Of a stretch of DNA of 64,000 bases, positions 13,336 through 24,394 are shown in pieces. Below the pieces are notes generated by a model. That model saw only the letters and a program-made list of their open reading frames with translations, searched no databases and was not told the DNA's origin. The position numbers and the translations under genes are program-made. Source of the DNA: Lepus europaeus (lineage: Eukaryota > Chordata > Mammalia > Lagomorpha > Leporidae); the NCBI RefSeq assembly GCF_033115175.1, contig NC_084827.1, forward strand, positions 60,201,201 to 60,265,200, read 5' to 3'. Within the stretch, counting starts at the first letter, position 1. Every line of letters begins with the position of its first letter.

Positions 13336-13506
13336 TTGCAGAGAACAAAATAAAACTAAAGTCTCTTTTTTACCCTCTCATTTCCAAGGACAATCATTTA
13401 TGTCTTCCAGTTAATACTATCTAAACTGCACACACATTTGAATGCAAACATACATGTGCATTTTATATATAGTTTGGAGAGAAAACTAATGCAATGAACT
13501 TAATCC

Positions 13507-13833
13507 GTTTATTTAAAGATCAATTTATTTACTGAAAGACAAAGTGACAGAGAAAAAGGGACAGAGAGAGATATTTCATATTCTGTTCCACTCCTGTAAT
13601 GCCTATAACAGCAAGGGCTGGGTCAGGCCAAAGCCAAGAGCCAGGAACTCCATTAGGGCCTCCCACATGGATAGCAGGTGCTAAGGGTCTTTGGTCATCT
13701 TCCGCTGCCTTCCCAGGAGCATTAGCAGGAAGCTGGCTCAGAAGCAGAACAAGTGGACCTTTAACTGCTGCAGTCCAACATGGGATGCAGGTGATGCAAA
13801 CAACTTAACAAACTGTGCCAAATTATCAGCCCC
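13507..13833 (-). repeat. CSINE, antisense
   Basis: TATTTAAAGATCAATTTATTT, GAAAGACAAAGTGACAGAG, CCTCCCACATGGATAGCAGG, ending near CAAATTATCAGCCCC. An older diverged copy. Confidence 0.85.
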
Positions 13834-14768
13834 TTGATTTATCTTTAGCTCTGTTTCAATATGTTCAACTCATTCCATCTACATCTCCAGACAACTCCCT
13901 AGAATATTTTGAATCTGGTCCAGCATTGGTCAGCTTTTCTTTACTTTAATTAAATACATAAGAAGAGATTCTTCACTAAGAAAATGTTTACTTCAGCTTA
14001 TAGTTTAGAGGTCCATAGTTTAGGATTGGGCGGATCCTCTAGCTTGCATACAATGAAGCAAGTGTGGAGAAATGATCACATTTTGGACAAGGAAGCAAAG
14101 AGAGAGAAGCCTGGAAAAACTCAGCTTAAAAAGCAAGCTCTTTTATGAATACCACCTTCTGAGAGCAGTCCGCAGTGAACTAAAGACTTCACAGTAGGCC
14201 CACTTCTCAGATGCCCCAATTAAATCAAGTCTTCACCCTTAATTTATCAACTGTTAACATAAGAGTTCAGGATTTAAACACCTGCATGAGTTTGGAGAAC
14301 TAAATTCTGTTAAATGCACAGCTAATATCCAACATGCACTATTTCTTCTGTAAATATCTTAGTGTGCAGTAAAGAAACTCGGTTTACAATATGTAACTTT
14401 AGGTGAGCAACCTCTGCTATGATTGGGTTCCTCACTCACCCTCCTCTCACTGAAACTGTAAGAACAGCAATCATTTATAGCCTCTGGAAAAGTTCATAAG
14501 GCAAACAGCTAAAAAAAAATCTATTCAAGATAGTGAACAAAAATTTACTCAGAAATTGAACCAAGACTGATACCTCTCTGCCTCCCACGAACACAGTGCT
14601 AATGTCTCCCCATCTCCCAGTCAGAATGCTTTACTCCTAGAAGGAATAAGACATCAGCATTTCTTGATCTGCCTCCATCCCCAGCTGATTAGGCTGTCAA
14701 GATCTGTGTAGTTGAGACTGGGAGACACATTCAGCTAACCAGCTTCTATTCATGTCACAGAAACTCAC
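13834..14768. other. Unassigned sequence (possible intron)
   Basis: No repeat family recognised. If the 14769-14952 segment is a real minus-strand exon, this stretch begins the next intron. Confidence 0.35.
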
Positions 14769-14952
14769 CTTGGGCACAGTGTGTTGAGAAGACTTGCGGC
14801 CTGATCATCTTGCTCAGGCTCATGAGGCAGTGGTTTCATGCCAGGTGAGGTAAACCAAGGCACCTCTGGATTCACGGCAGCTGCGGTGCCCCTCAGAGAG
14901 AGCATACTATTGTTCCCAGAACCAGTTCCAGAGTTCTTATTTAGAGATTTTC
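14769..14952 (-). CDS. Candidate internal coding exon of an unidentified gene
   Basis: On the minus strand a strong pyrimidine tract (mostly T, some G) and CAG precede position 14952. The segment ends at 14769 with CAAG followed by GTGAGT, a consensus donor. The 184 bases are open in only one frame; the other two hit stops within the first few codons. The encoded peptide has 60 complete codons, is rich in Ser, Gly, Pro and Asn, and includes 'AVNPEVPWFTSPGMKPLPHE' and 'DDQAASLLNTLCP'. The exon starts and ends in split codons. I do not recognise the protein family and see no second exon. It could be a lone exon of a large-intron gene, an orphaned exon of a dead gene, or chance. Splice sites and frame are seen; gene identity is unknown. 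Confidence 0.5.
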
Positions 14953-15479
14953 CTGGAAAAAACAAAACAAACAAACAAAAAAAAACAGGCTGAAGAATAG
15001 TTTTCTTCTATTCTCTTCCTAAAGGAAGTAATTTTATCTGCAATTAAGTAGTGATGAAGTTCAATCCTAAAAGCACTCTTAAGACAGTGGAAGCTGTGCT
15101 GAATACTGTAAGGAAAAGGGCAATAAGTAAACTAGGTGGAGCTGAGATGGTCAGCATGAATGTCAGACCTTGATATCAGAAACTGTACATACAAATGAGC
15201 CACATTTTGATTGGATACATTTGTATAGAAATTTTTCATACAAAAAAATATTAAAAAGTAAAGAACCAGCAATTAGTCAAGCTTGACAGTTACGATCAAG
15301 GGAATAATGCAAGAGAGCAGTATCTGATACTACTGTTTTCCAAGAAAGATGGGAGGATACTCTAAATGTCTGGTGAAACATCAGAAGTTTAATTCTCTTG
15401 GAGGAAACAGATTTCACTGAATAATTTCAGCCCATCACTAATCAAGTAATAAGACAATAACCATGTGAGATATGCCCCA
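14953..15479. other. Unassigned sequence (possible intron)
   Basis: Upstream (minus-strand) flank of the candidate exon, starting with its pyrimidine tract. No other feature seen. Confidence 0.35.
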
Positions 15480-16312
15480 GAGAAGCCAACAGATGTTAAA
15501 ATTTATTACTGAAAATGTCCAAGTGCCAACAAAAAAATGTTAGACATGCAAAGAAGCAAGAAAATGCCTCTCTTACTCTGAATTCATGTACTAAAACTGC
15601 CTGTCTGAAATATAAGGCTTGAATTTATCAGAAAATAACTATTATGACACACTTAAAGAACTAAATGAATTGGAGATTAGTGAAAAAATTTATGACAGTG
15701 CTCCATCAAAGAAAAGCTATCAATGAAGAGAACAAAATGGAAATCCTCAAGATGGAGAGTATAATAATTGAAATAAAAACAATCACTAGAGAGCCACAAT
15801 AGTATATTTGAACTGACAGAAGAGAGAATAACAGATTTGAAGAGACTGATAACAACATTATAAGCTGAAGAGCAAAGAAAGAGACCAATGAAGACAACTG
15901 TGGCATCACAGAAATTTAGGGTACCTTTAGGAGCACCTATGTATGCATAATAAGACAATCAGAAAGAAAGGGAGAGAAAGGAACAGAATCATATCCAAAG
16001 GGATATTGGCCAAAAATATCCTAGCCTTTCTGAAAAATAATGACATACGCATCTAGGAAGCTCAATAACTAGGATAGCTTCAAATTGATTTATAAAAATA
16101 ATCATTATCGTATAAATAAGGGATGTCAAAGGCAAGAGGGATATTTGAAAATCATTAAGAAAAAACAATTTATTACTTACAAGAGAACTCTAGTAAAAGT
16201 AGCAACTAATACACCAGCAGAAAAACAAAAGGATCTAGGAAGCAGGAGGAAAACACATTTGAGGCTCTCAGAGCCAGAGCAAAGCATAACAGCAATGACA
16301 AAAAACCTTCAA

Positions 16313-16571
16313 GGGGCTGGGGCTGTGGTATAATGAGTAGGGCTACCATCTGCAGTGCTGGCATCCCATATGTGTGCTGGTTCAAGTCCCTGCTGCTCCA
16401 CCTTCAATCCAGCTCTCTGGTATGGCCTGGGAAAACAGTAGAAGTTAGCCTAAGACCTTGGTCCCTTGTACCCATGTGGGAGACCTGGAGGAAGCTCATG
16501 GCTCCTGGCTTCGGATCAGTGCAGCTCAGGCCATTGTGGCCAATTGAAGAGTGAACCACCAGATGGAAGAC

Positions 16572-16611
<40 letters not shown>

Positions 16612-16671
16612 GCCTCTCCTCTCTCCGTGTGACACTGACTTTCAAATAAATAAATAAATCTTTTAAAAAAA
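16313..16671 (+). repeat. CSINE, sense
   Basis: Complete copy: GGGGCTGGGGCTGTGGTATAA head, CATCCCATATGTGTGCTGG, GGCCTGGGAAAACAGTAGAA, a (CT)n zone at 16566-16612, and TTTCAAATAAATAAATAAATC. Flanked by CCTTCAA on both sides, a short target duplication. Confidence 0.93.
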
Positions 16672-16723
16672 TCCCCTTCAACCAAGAACCCTATATGTAA
16701 CCAAAGTAAATTTAAAAACAAGG

Positions 16724-16772
16724 CACAGCATGCTGAGAAGACTTTGGCCTGATCATCTTACCAGGCCACAGG
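16724..16772 (+). repeat. Short duplicate of the 3' end of the 14.77-kb candidate exon
   Basis: GGCACAGCATGCTGAGAAGA... through GGCCTGATCATCTTACCAGG matches 14773-14823 with a few mismatches and small gaps (roughly 85% by eye). It lies inside the ORF1-like part of the ancient L1, where L1 sequence would be expected. Confidence 0.7.
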
Positions 16773-17571
16773 TAAACAAACACTGAAAGAATTTGCTCCT
16801 AACAGATGTGTCTTATAAAAACCCCTAAGCAAGATTTTCAGACTATAAGCCTATCCTCAGACAGCAATTCAAATTCAGCTAAAAACTGAATAACTCTGGC
16901 AAAAGTAGCTACATAACTATAAAAGACAATGCAAATGTGTTTTCTCTACTAAATTCTGTTAATTAATCTTAAAAAAGCAATTTGATTAAGCAACACAAAA
17001 ATAAGAAAATCAGTTGAAGAAAATTATATATCTCATGCATTGTTAGCATTATAACATACAGAAATACAGAGTATGTGTATAGTAAGAGCAGAGGCCATAG
17101 GCAGCAATGCTATTTTTAATATTAGCATTATAATTATTATAACTACTAGATTATAAGAATTATATTATTATGTTATATGTGCAACAATAACAATATGACT
17201 GACAAATACTTTCTTTAACACAATCTTAATCAGACTTTTTGGGCCCACTGCTTGACAAGATTGGACCTTGGCTTCCCTATTCAGCATTAGCAAGAATTTT
17301 GCCAAATTGTTTTAGCCAGAGTCCTTAACTTTTGATATTTGATCACATTCAAATCTGACATGTCATCATCAATGGGGAACTGGAACAGGGATTACAGAAA
17401 ACAGAGATTAGAACACCTGTCCTCCTTAGCCATTTTGTTTTTCTCTTCACTGTTAAGATGATTTAGCAAGAATTATATTAACCCCCTTAAAAATTTTACA
17501 TCTATTTAGGCCTTCACTCAACTCTGTGGCTTTATGTAAACTTTTCCTTGTCTTATAAGAAATCGAGCCAA

Positions 17572-17868
17572 GGGGCCAGTGCTGTGACATAGTGGCTACA
17601 GCCTCCGCCTGCAGTGCCAGAATCCCTTATGGTTGCTGGTTTGAGTCCCAGCTGCTCCACTTGGATCCAGCTCTCTGCTATGGCCTGGGAAAGCAGTGAA
17701 AGATAGCCCATGTCCTTGGACTACAGATCGGTGCAGCTCAGGTTGTTGCAGCCATCTAGGTAGTGAACCAGTAGATGGAAGACCTCTCTCTCTCTCTCTC
17801 TCCCTCTGCCTCTCCTTATCTCTCTGTAACTCTGACTTTCCAATAAATAAAGAAGCTTTAAAAAATAT
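17572..17868 (+). repeat. CSINE, sense, internally shortened
   Basis: GGGGCCAGTGCTGTGACATAG head, GCCTCCGCCTGCAGTGCC, GCAGTGAAAGATAGCCC, then a jump over the 'gcacccgcgtgggagacc' block, a (CT)n zone and CAATAAATAAAGAAGC. Confidence 0.9.
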
Positions 17869-18277
17869 TATTGTTAAATCCTAGACCAACAACTAAAAAC
17901 CTTGTACACAATGATTAGAGAGTAGGAAGTTAAAATGGAATATTAGGAAAGATTTATTAATGGAAAAGAATGTTGAAAAGAGTAATAGAAGAAAATTAAA
18001 TGATAAATATAGAAAACAAAGTAAAATGTCAGAAAAAAATCAATTCATCAACTAAAATATATAATTGGATTAAAGACTCTAAAACAGATTATAAGACTGG
18101 ACTAAAAACATGATCCAATTATATACTTCTTACAGTATAAATAATTTAGATTCATATATACAATAGATTGAAATTAATGCTTGGAGAAAGATATTGGAAC
18201 AAACCTGAGAATTCTGAAGTGACTATTTCAATTATACAGAAAATAAATTATAGAATAATTTTTTTTTACCAAAAATT

Positions 18278-18490
18278 GGGGCCAGATTGCTTCAGAGTTT
18301 GTTAAGCCACCACCTGCAATACCAGCATCCCATATGAGCCTGGTTAGAGTCATGTCTGCTCCATATCCAGCAAATCTCTTTGCCTTGGCTGCTGTGGCCA
18401 TGTGGGGAGTGAAACAGTGGGTGGAGGATCCATCACTCTCTGGCTCTCTATTTGATTGTAGTTCTGCTTTTCAAATAACATAAATAAACA
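18278..18490 (+). repeat. Short diverged CSINE, sense
   Basis: GGGGCCAGATTGCTTCAGAG, AGCATCCCATATGAGCC, GTGGGGAGTGAAACAGTGGG, TTTCAAATAACATAAATAAAC. It lacks the central block, so it is about 210 bp. Confidence 0.8.
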
Positions 18491-19104
18491 TTAATAAATT
18501 TTAAGCATGAATAGAGAAATTGTATAATAATATGATTATCAATTCATTATGAAAACATAACACTGATAAACATTTAAGTATCCAATTAAAAATATAACAA
18601 TAAAGTGAAAATTAATAAGAAATTGGGCATCACAGGAAATTCAACAATAATACTTGAATATTAAGTTGCTCCACTTTCAATAACAAATAGAACAACTGTC
18701 CAGAAGATCAGTAGGAAAAAAAAGGCATATTTCATCCTTAAACCAACTAGAATAGACGACACATACAGTATAGCACACAAAACCACAACATACCATACAC
18801 TGCTCTGAAATGAACATAATATTTTTTCCAGGACAGACAACATGTTGATAAGTAATATATCAATAAAAATTAAATAGCTACAATAACACAAAATATATTC
18901 TGTGACTGCAAATAAATAAAATAATAAACCAGTAGCAAGAAAAATCTATATAAAAATCTGTAAAAATTAAGCCACATTTAAACATAACCATAGGGGCAAA
19001 AGTAAAAGGAAATAAAAAAAGGCTGCATATATGTAAGAAAATTATGTGTATCAAAGTATTTGTTATAAGGTAAGCCATGCTTATAGCCAAATTTTTTTTA
19101 CTTA

Positions 19105-19315
19105 TTTAAGGTAAACAAATTTCATCTATTTCATATATATGGATTTAGGAACATAATGATAATTCCCACCCTAGCCTCCCTCCACCCACAATTCCACCCT
19201 TCCTCCTTCTTCTGTTCTTCTCTATCTTAATTTTGACAATGATATAATTACATTTTCTTTATACTCATAAGATTAACCTTACACTAGGTAAAGAGCTCAA
19301 CAAATAGTATGAAGA
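19105..19315 (-). mobile_element. L1 3' end, antisense (left half, split by nested L1)
   Basis: T-run, then CTTATTTAAGGTAAACAAAT, GGATTTAGGAACATAATGAT and a pyrimidine-rich CCCACCCTAGCCTCC zone. It is nearly the same text as 59298-59530, an undisturbed copy of the same L1 3' end. The right half resumes at 24395. Confidence 0.85.
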
Positions 19316-20162
19316 TTGAGGAGGGCTCCAAGATAGCGGCATATTGAGGGAGATCACTGATAGTCCTGGAAAAGATAGTTTAATAAAAGTAGAGATATTG
19401 AAGTTTCAGGGAAGAGTTAGGGAAAAAACTGCAGAAGAAATTCTTCCAGATTTAGAGGGACACAGTGGACCTATGTGGAGGGCAAGGGTGCCCACAGCTC
19501 AAGACCCCAGCTGTCGTGTCTATGCACCAGTGCTGGAAAGGGAGGTGAGGCAAAACTGTAGTAGCCCAAGACACTGGCAGAAAAGTGGCAGGAAGAGCCT
19601 AGAGGGAATGAGGCTTTAAGCCCCATGGGGGGAAATACACCAGCCTAACTAGAGGAGAGAAAAAAAAATAAAGGAGACCAGTAGGGATATGATTCTCTCT
19701 CTCCACTCACCTTACAAATGCGGGGAAAGCAATACAGCAGGCGCCATTTTGGACATAACTAACAGCTGTGCCATCTCAGGGCCATGCCTGCCATCAGTCA
19801 AGCAGAAAAACCTGACTCTGGTGGGGAGAAATAACAGGAGACTAAGACCTAGTGAATGTGTGGAGCTTATGAGCCAGGACTGTGGAAAAAAAAAAAAAAA
19901 CTGAGGGTGTGTAGGAGAACTGACGGTGTGGCTGAGATGTGAGTAGTCTTGGTAGGAGATGCCACAAACACGGTAACATTGGCTACCCAGTGAGAGGCAT
20001 TTCAGGGGAAGCTGAGCTTACATTGAGGACTGCACAGATCCTTTGTGTGGTTATTAGGAGAGAGCAGATGAATATTATACCCCCTGGGGCTAGTGCTCAG
20101 GCACTGATTGCCATCAAGGAGAAGAGCTCAGCTGAGTGGAATTACTTCTCTGAGTAGAATTG

Positions 20163-20168
<6 letters not shown>

Positions 20169-20203
<35 letters not shown>
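20169..20203 (+). repeat. (AG)n microsatellite in L1 5'UTR
   Basis: About 17 uninterrupted AG units after a short A-run, some 200 bases upstream of the L1 ORF1 start. It is absent from the matching place in the antisense L1. Confidence 0.9.
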
Positions 20204-20207
<4 letters not shown>

Positions 20208-20404
20208 TTACCACACCAAACCTGGGTGTGCCACCTTTGGCAAACCCTTAACCATAAAGAACTGAACAGAGCTCTCTGGCCACATCCACCACAAGCCTCT
20301 AGAGATTCACCAAAAGCAGACAATCCACTTAATCTAGGGTCATAGTATAACAAGAAAACCCACCACAGTGAGAAAAAAAGAAGAAAACAAAGAATATCTC
20401 TACA

Positions 20405-21418
20405 ATGCCAAACAACAAATACAGAAACCAAGGAAACAAGAACAAGGAAGACATCATGATGCAAGATTATGATGATGATGAGAAAGAAGAAATGCAAGAT
20501 ATGGATTTCAAAAAATTTATGATAAGAATATTTAAAAGTTATCAAAAACAAATAAATACATGAACTACAGAAATCCATACAGGACAGGACAGAAAATCTC
20601 ACTCGTGAAAATGAAATCTTAAGGAGGAATCAAAATGAAATGAGGAGTTTAGTAGAACATGAAATTGTGATATTGAAGAGAAACCAAAATGAATGAAGAA
20701 TTTAATAGAAAAAATGAAAAACACATTTGAGAGCCTTAAAAACAGAATCAGTGAGGTAGAAGAGAGAATATCGGACTTAGAAGACAGAGAACAGGAAAGG
20801 AAACAGTCAAACCAAAGAAAAGAAGAGGAAATTAGAAATCTAAAAAATATTGATGGGAATCTACAATATACTATTAAAAAACCCAACTTTTGAGTTCTAG
20901 GAGTTCTTGAAGGCATGGAGAGAGTAAAAGGATTAGAAGGCCTTTTTAGTGAGATTCTAGCAGAAAATTTTCTGGGTTTGGAGAAGGAAAGAGACATCCA
21001 AGTACAGGAAGCACATAGAACCCCCATAAACATGACCAAAAGAAATCCTCACCACGATGCATTGTAAAAACTCACCACTGTTAAACATAAAGAAACGATT
21101 CTAAAATGTGCAAGAGAGAAACATCAGATTACTCTCAGAGGATCTCCAATTATACTCACAGCAGACTTATCAGAAACTGAACAGGCTAGGAGGGAATAGT
21201 GAGATATAGCCCAAGTACTAAGAGAGAAAAACTGGCAGCCCAGAATATTATATCCTGCAAAGCTCTCATTTGTGAATGAAGGTGAAATAAAGACCTTTCA
21301 AAGCAAACAGAAATTGAAAGAATTTGTCACCACTCGTCCAACCCTGCAAAAGATGCTTAAATATGTGTTACACACAGAAACACAGAAACACGGCCATCAA
21401 CATGAAATCTCTCAGTAA
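20405..21418 (+). pseudogene. L1 ORF1 relic (RNA-binding coiled-coil protein)
   Basis: ATG at 20405 begins MPNNKYRNQGNKNKED. The coiled-coil block is open at 20693-20893 with heptad-like Leu/Ile spacing ('RISEVEERISDLEDREQERK'). The RRM-like part follows ('RDIQVQEAHRTP', 'LTADLSETEQARR'), then the C-terminal domain ('RILYPAKLSFVNEGEIKTFQ', 'FVTTRPTLQKMLKY'). Stops occur near 20562, 20614, 20693, 20892, 21066 and 21199. In intact elements the protein forms trimers that coat L1 RNA in the cytoplasm and act as a chaperone. This copy is non-coding. Confidence 0.85.
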
Positions 21419-21434
21419 AAGATCACAGGCTGAG

Positions 21435-21686
21435 GTGCCGGATTCTGTCCCAGTTGCTCTGCTTCCAGTCCAGTTGTCTGCTGCGGTCTGGGAAGACAGT
21501 GGAGGATGGCCCAAGAGCTTGGGCCCTGCACCCGCATTGGAGACCAGGAGGAAGCACCTAGCTCCTGGCTTTGGATTGGCACAGTGTGCTGGCCACAGTG
21601 CACCAGCCTTAATGACCATTTGGGGGGTAAACCAATGGAAAAGGAAGACTTTCTCTCTGTCTCTCTCCCACGGTCTAACTCTGCCT

Positions 21687-21727
<41 letters not shown>

Positions 21728-21735
21728 AACAACAC
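21435..21735 (+). repeat. CSINE, sense, 5'-truncated, with A37 tail
   Basis: Begins in the middle of the head (GAGGTGCCGGATTCTGTCCC), continues GCGGTCTGGGAAGACAGTGG and ends in a pure A-tract at about 21690-21726. It lies at the ORF1/ORF2 boundary of the L1, flanked by GATCACAGG and CCTCACAGG. The long pure tail points to a recent insertion. Confidence 0.9.
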
Positions 21736-21971
21736 CTCACAGGAAGTTCAAAGCATATATTAGAAATACCTTTGGAAAAATGGCAGGGCAAAGTCACTAC
21801 TTATCAATAGTCACATTGAATGTAAATGGCCTTAACTCTCCAGTTAAAAGGAACAGACTGCTGAATGGATTAAAAAACAAAACCCATCTATTTGCTGCTT
21901 ACAAGAAACACATCTTTCCAACAGAGATGCATGCAGACTGAAAGTGAAAGGTTGTAAAAAGATATTCCATG

Positions 21972-22241
21972 GCTGGTGCCACGGCTCACGAGGCTAATCC
22001 TCCGCCTACGGCGCCAGCACCCCAGTTTCTAGTCCCAGTTGGGGCACTGGATTCTGTCCTGGTTGCTCCTCTTCCAGTCCAGCTCTCTGCTGTGGCCCAG
22101 AAAGGCAGTGGAGGATAGCCCAAGTGCTTGGGCCCTGCACCCACATGGGTGCAGTCCTAGTTTCAGACTGGCGTGGTGCGCTGGCCGAAGTGTGCCGGCC
22201 GTAGAGGCCATTTGGGGGATGAACAAACAGAAGGAAGACCT

Positions 22242-22278
<37 letters not shown>

Positions 22279-22306
22279 TCTAACTCTGCCTGTGGGAAAA
22301 AAAAAG
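21972..22306 (+). repeat. CSINE, sense, inside L1 ORF2
   Basis: Complete copy: GGCTGGTGCCACGGCTCACG, AATCCTCCGCCTACGGCGCC, a (CT)n zone and CTGCCTGTGGGAAAAAAAAAG. Flanked by AGATATTCCATG and AGATATCCCATG, a near-perfect 12-bp target duplication. Confidence 0.93.
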
Positions 22307-22572
22307 AAGATATCCCATGCAAACAGAAACCAAAAAAGAGCTAGTATAGTGATCTTAATATCAAACAAAATAAACCTTAACACAAAAACTGTTAAGAGAG
22401 ACAAAGAGGGTCACTATATAATGATTGAGGGATCAATTCAACAGGAAAATGTAATTGAATCAGTAATAAAGACCCTCCCAACAAAGAAAAGCCCAGGACT
22501 GGGTGGATTCACTGCTGAATTCTACCAGACATTTAAAGAAGAACTAACTCCAATTCTTCTCAAACTATTCAG

Positions 22573-22662
22573 AACATTTGGGGGGTGAACCAACGGAAGG
22601 AAGACCTTTCTCTCTGTCTCTCTCTCTCACTGTCTATAACTCTGTTAAATAAAAAAATAAAA
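22573..22662 (+). repeat. CSINE 3' fragment at an L1 deletion junction
   Basis: ATTTGGGGGGTGAACCAACG, GGAAGACCTTTCTCTCTGTC, and TAAATAAAAAAATAAAAAC. Only the SINE 3' quarter remains. On its left L1 ORF2 stops at CAAACTATTCAGAAC; on its right ORF2 resumes about 2.9 kb downstream in L1 terms. Confidence 0.85.
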
Positions 22663-24394
22663 ACAAAAAACCACAGTGAGGTTTCACCTCACCCTGGTTA
22701 GAATGGCTTACATATAGAAATCTGCGAACAACAGATGCTAGCGAGCATGTGGGGAAAAAGGGACACTAACCCACTGTTGGTGGGAATGCAAACTGGTAAA
22801 GCTACTATGGGACTCAGTTTGGAGATTCCTCAGAAACCTGAATATAACCCTACCATAAAAACCAGCCATCCCACTCCTTGGAATTTACCCAAAGGAAATT
22901 AAATTGGCAAATAAAAGAGCTGTCTGCACCTCAATGTTTATTGCAGCTCAATTCACAATAGCTAAGACATGGAATCAACCTAAATGCCCATCAACAGAAG
23001 ACTGGATAAAGAAATTATGGGATATGTGCTCTATAGTATACTATACAGCAGTAAAAAACAATGAAATATGGTCATTTGCAACAAAAGGAAGAATCTGAAA
23101 AACATCATGCTGAGTGAATTAAGCCGGTCCCAAAGGGACAAATATATGTTCTGCCTGATTGGTGACAACTAACTGAGCACCTAAAAGAAACCTGTTGAAG
23201 AGCAATGGATGCTATGAGAAGCAGTGACTTGATCAGCCCTTGTCCTGACTGATGAGGAACAACTTACTATTTTGTTTCTTTTAGTATTTTTTTGTTCTAC
23301 TTAATACCATTGGTTGAACTCTTTATTTAACACACAATTATTCTTAAGTGTTCAAATTTAACTGAAAAGTGATCTTTGTTAAATATAAGAGTGGGAATAA
23401 TAGAGGGAGGAGATGTACAGTTTGGCACATGCTCACTTGGACTCACCCCTAATGGTAGAGTTAGAAACGTGCCAGGGGATTCCAATTCAATCCCATCAAG
23501 GTGGCACATACCAATGCCATCTCACTAGTCAAAGTGATCAGTTTCAGTTCATAATTGATCATAATGATAGGATTAAGAGTCAAAGCAATCACATAAACAA
23601 GAATAGTGTCTGCTAAAAATAACTGATAGAATTAAAAAGGAGAGAACAATCCAACATGGGAAGGGGGATACACAGCAGACTCATAGAATGGCAGATGTCC
23701 TAAACAACACTCTGGCCTCAGAATCAGCCCTTAAAGCATTCAGATCTGGTTAAAAAGCCCATGAGAGTATTTCAGGCATGGAAAGCCAAGACACTGTGGG
23801 AAAAAAAAAAAAAAAAACTTAAATGAAAGATCTCTGTGAGTGAGATCCCAGTAGAAAGAATGGGCCATCAAAGAAGGAGGTACCTTTCTCTGAAGGGAGG
23901 AAAGAACTTCCACTTTGACTATGGTCTTGTCTAAGTAAGATCGGAGTTGGTGAACTCAAGAGGTTTCCACAGCCTTGGCAGCTGATGACAAGAGCCTTGG
24001 GTGATTACTGATGTCATAAATAAGAGTGTCAATTGTTAAATCCACAATAGGAGTTACTGTGCACTTACTCCCCATGTAGGATCTCTGTCCTTAATATGTT
24101 GTATTATGTGAATTAATGGTATAACTAGTACTCATACAGTACTTTATACTTTGTGTTTCTGTGTGGGTGCAAGCTGTTGAAATCTTTACTTAGTATATAC
24201 TAAATTGATCTTCTGTATATAAAGATAGTTGAAAATGAATCTTGATGTGAATGGGATGGAAGAGGGAGTGGGAGATGGGATGGTTGCAGGCAGGAGGGAG
24301 GTTGTGGGGGGAAAAAGCCACTATAATCCAAAAGTTGTACTTTGGAAATTTACATTTATTAAATAAAAGTTTTTAAAAAGCATAGAATTGAAAA

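Larger units (their letters stand above)
15480..19104 (+). mobile_element. Ancient L1/HAL1-type element, sense, left part
   Basis: Decayed sense LINE. ORF1-like text runs from about 15700 to 16850 ('CCAAAGGGATATTGGCC', 'CATCTAGGAAGCTCAATAAC', 'TTACAAGAGAACTC', 'CAACCAAGAACCCTATAT', 'AAACACTGAAAGAATTTG'). The inter-ORF region follows, then ORF2 endonuclease-like text at 17950-18270 and 18640-19000 ('CCACTTTCAATAACAAATAG' is the usual 'HFQ*QIEQ' block). It is interrupted by SINEs at 16313, 17572 and 18278. The element resumes after the nested L1s at about 24890. It might be a HAL1 beside a separate L1 rather than one element. Confidence 0.65.
21775..23096 (+). pseudogene. L1 ORF2 relic with RT deleted
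   Basis: The start of the endonuclease domain is readable ('YLSIVTLNVNGLNSPVKRNR', 'LFAAYKKHIFPTEMHAD'). It resumes after a SINE ('KPKKSxYSDLNI', '[20 protein letters not shown]'), is cut at about 22573, and continues with the C-terminal region ('EIKLANKRAV', '[20 protein letters not shown]'). The FADD-bearing RT core is absent. It cannot mobilise anything. Confidence 0.85.
19316..24394 (+). mobile_element. L1, sense, 5'-complete but RT-deleted, nested
   Basis: Starts TTGAGGAGGGCTCCAAGATA, an L1-type 5' end. It has a 5'UTR, ORF1 relic, ORF2 relic and 3'UTR ending ATTTATTAAATAAAAG. A perfect 14-bp target duplication AAATAGTATGAAGA flanks it at 19302-19315 and 24395-24408. It carries SINEs at about 21435-21735 and 21972-22306, plus a SINE 3' piece at 22573-22662. 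Most of ORF2 (roughly 2.9 kb of the usual length, including RT) is missing at that last site. The element therefore arrived intact at its 5' end and decayed or was deleted later. Confidence 0.9.

Noticed and set aside
19344-19619. A 91-codon frame at the start of the sense L1
   Set aside because: It lies in the L1 5'UTR. Rabbit L1 is not known to me to encode a protein there, and no second copy supports it.
20114-21039. Long minus-strand frames (162 and 146 codons) rich in Phe/Ser
   Set aside because: They are antisense shadows of the AT-rich L1 ORF1 and of the (AG)n tract.
21324-21941. A 205-codon plus-strand open frame
   Set aside because: It joins the L1 ORF1 end, a SINE, a poly-Lys stretch from the A37 tail and the L1 ORF2 start. 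Not one gene.
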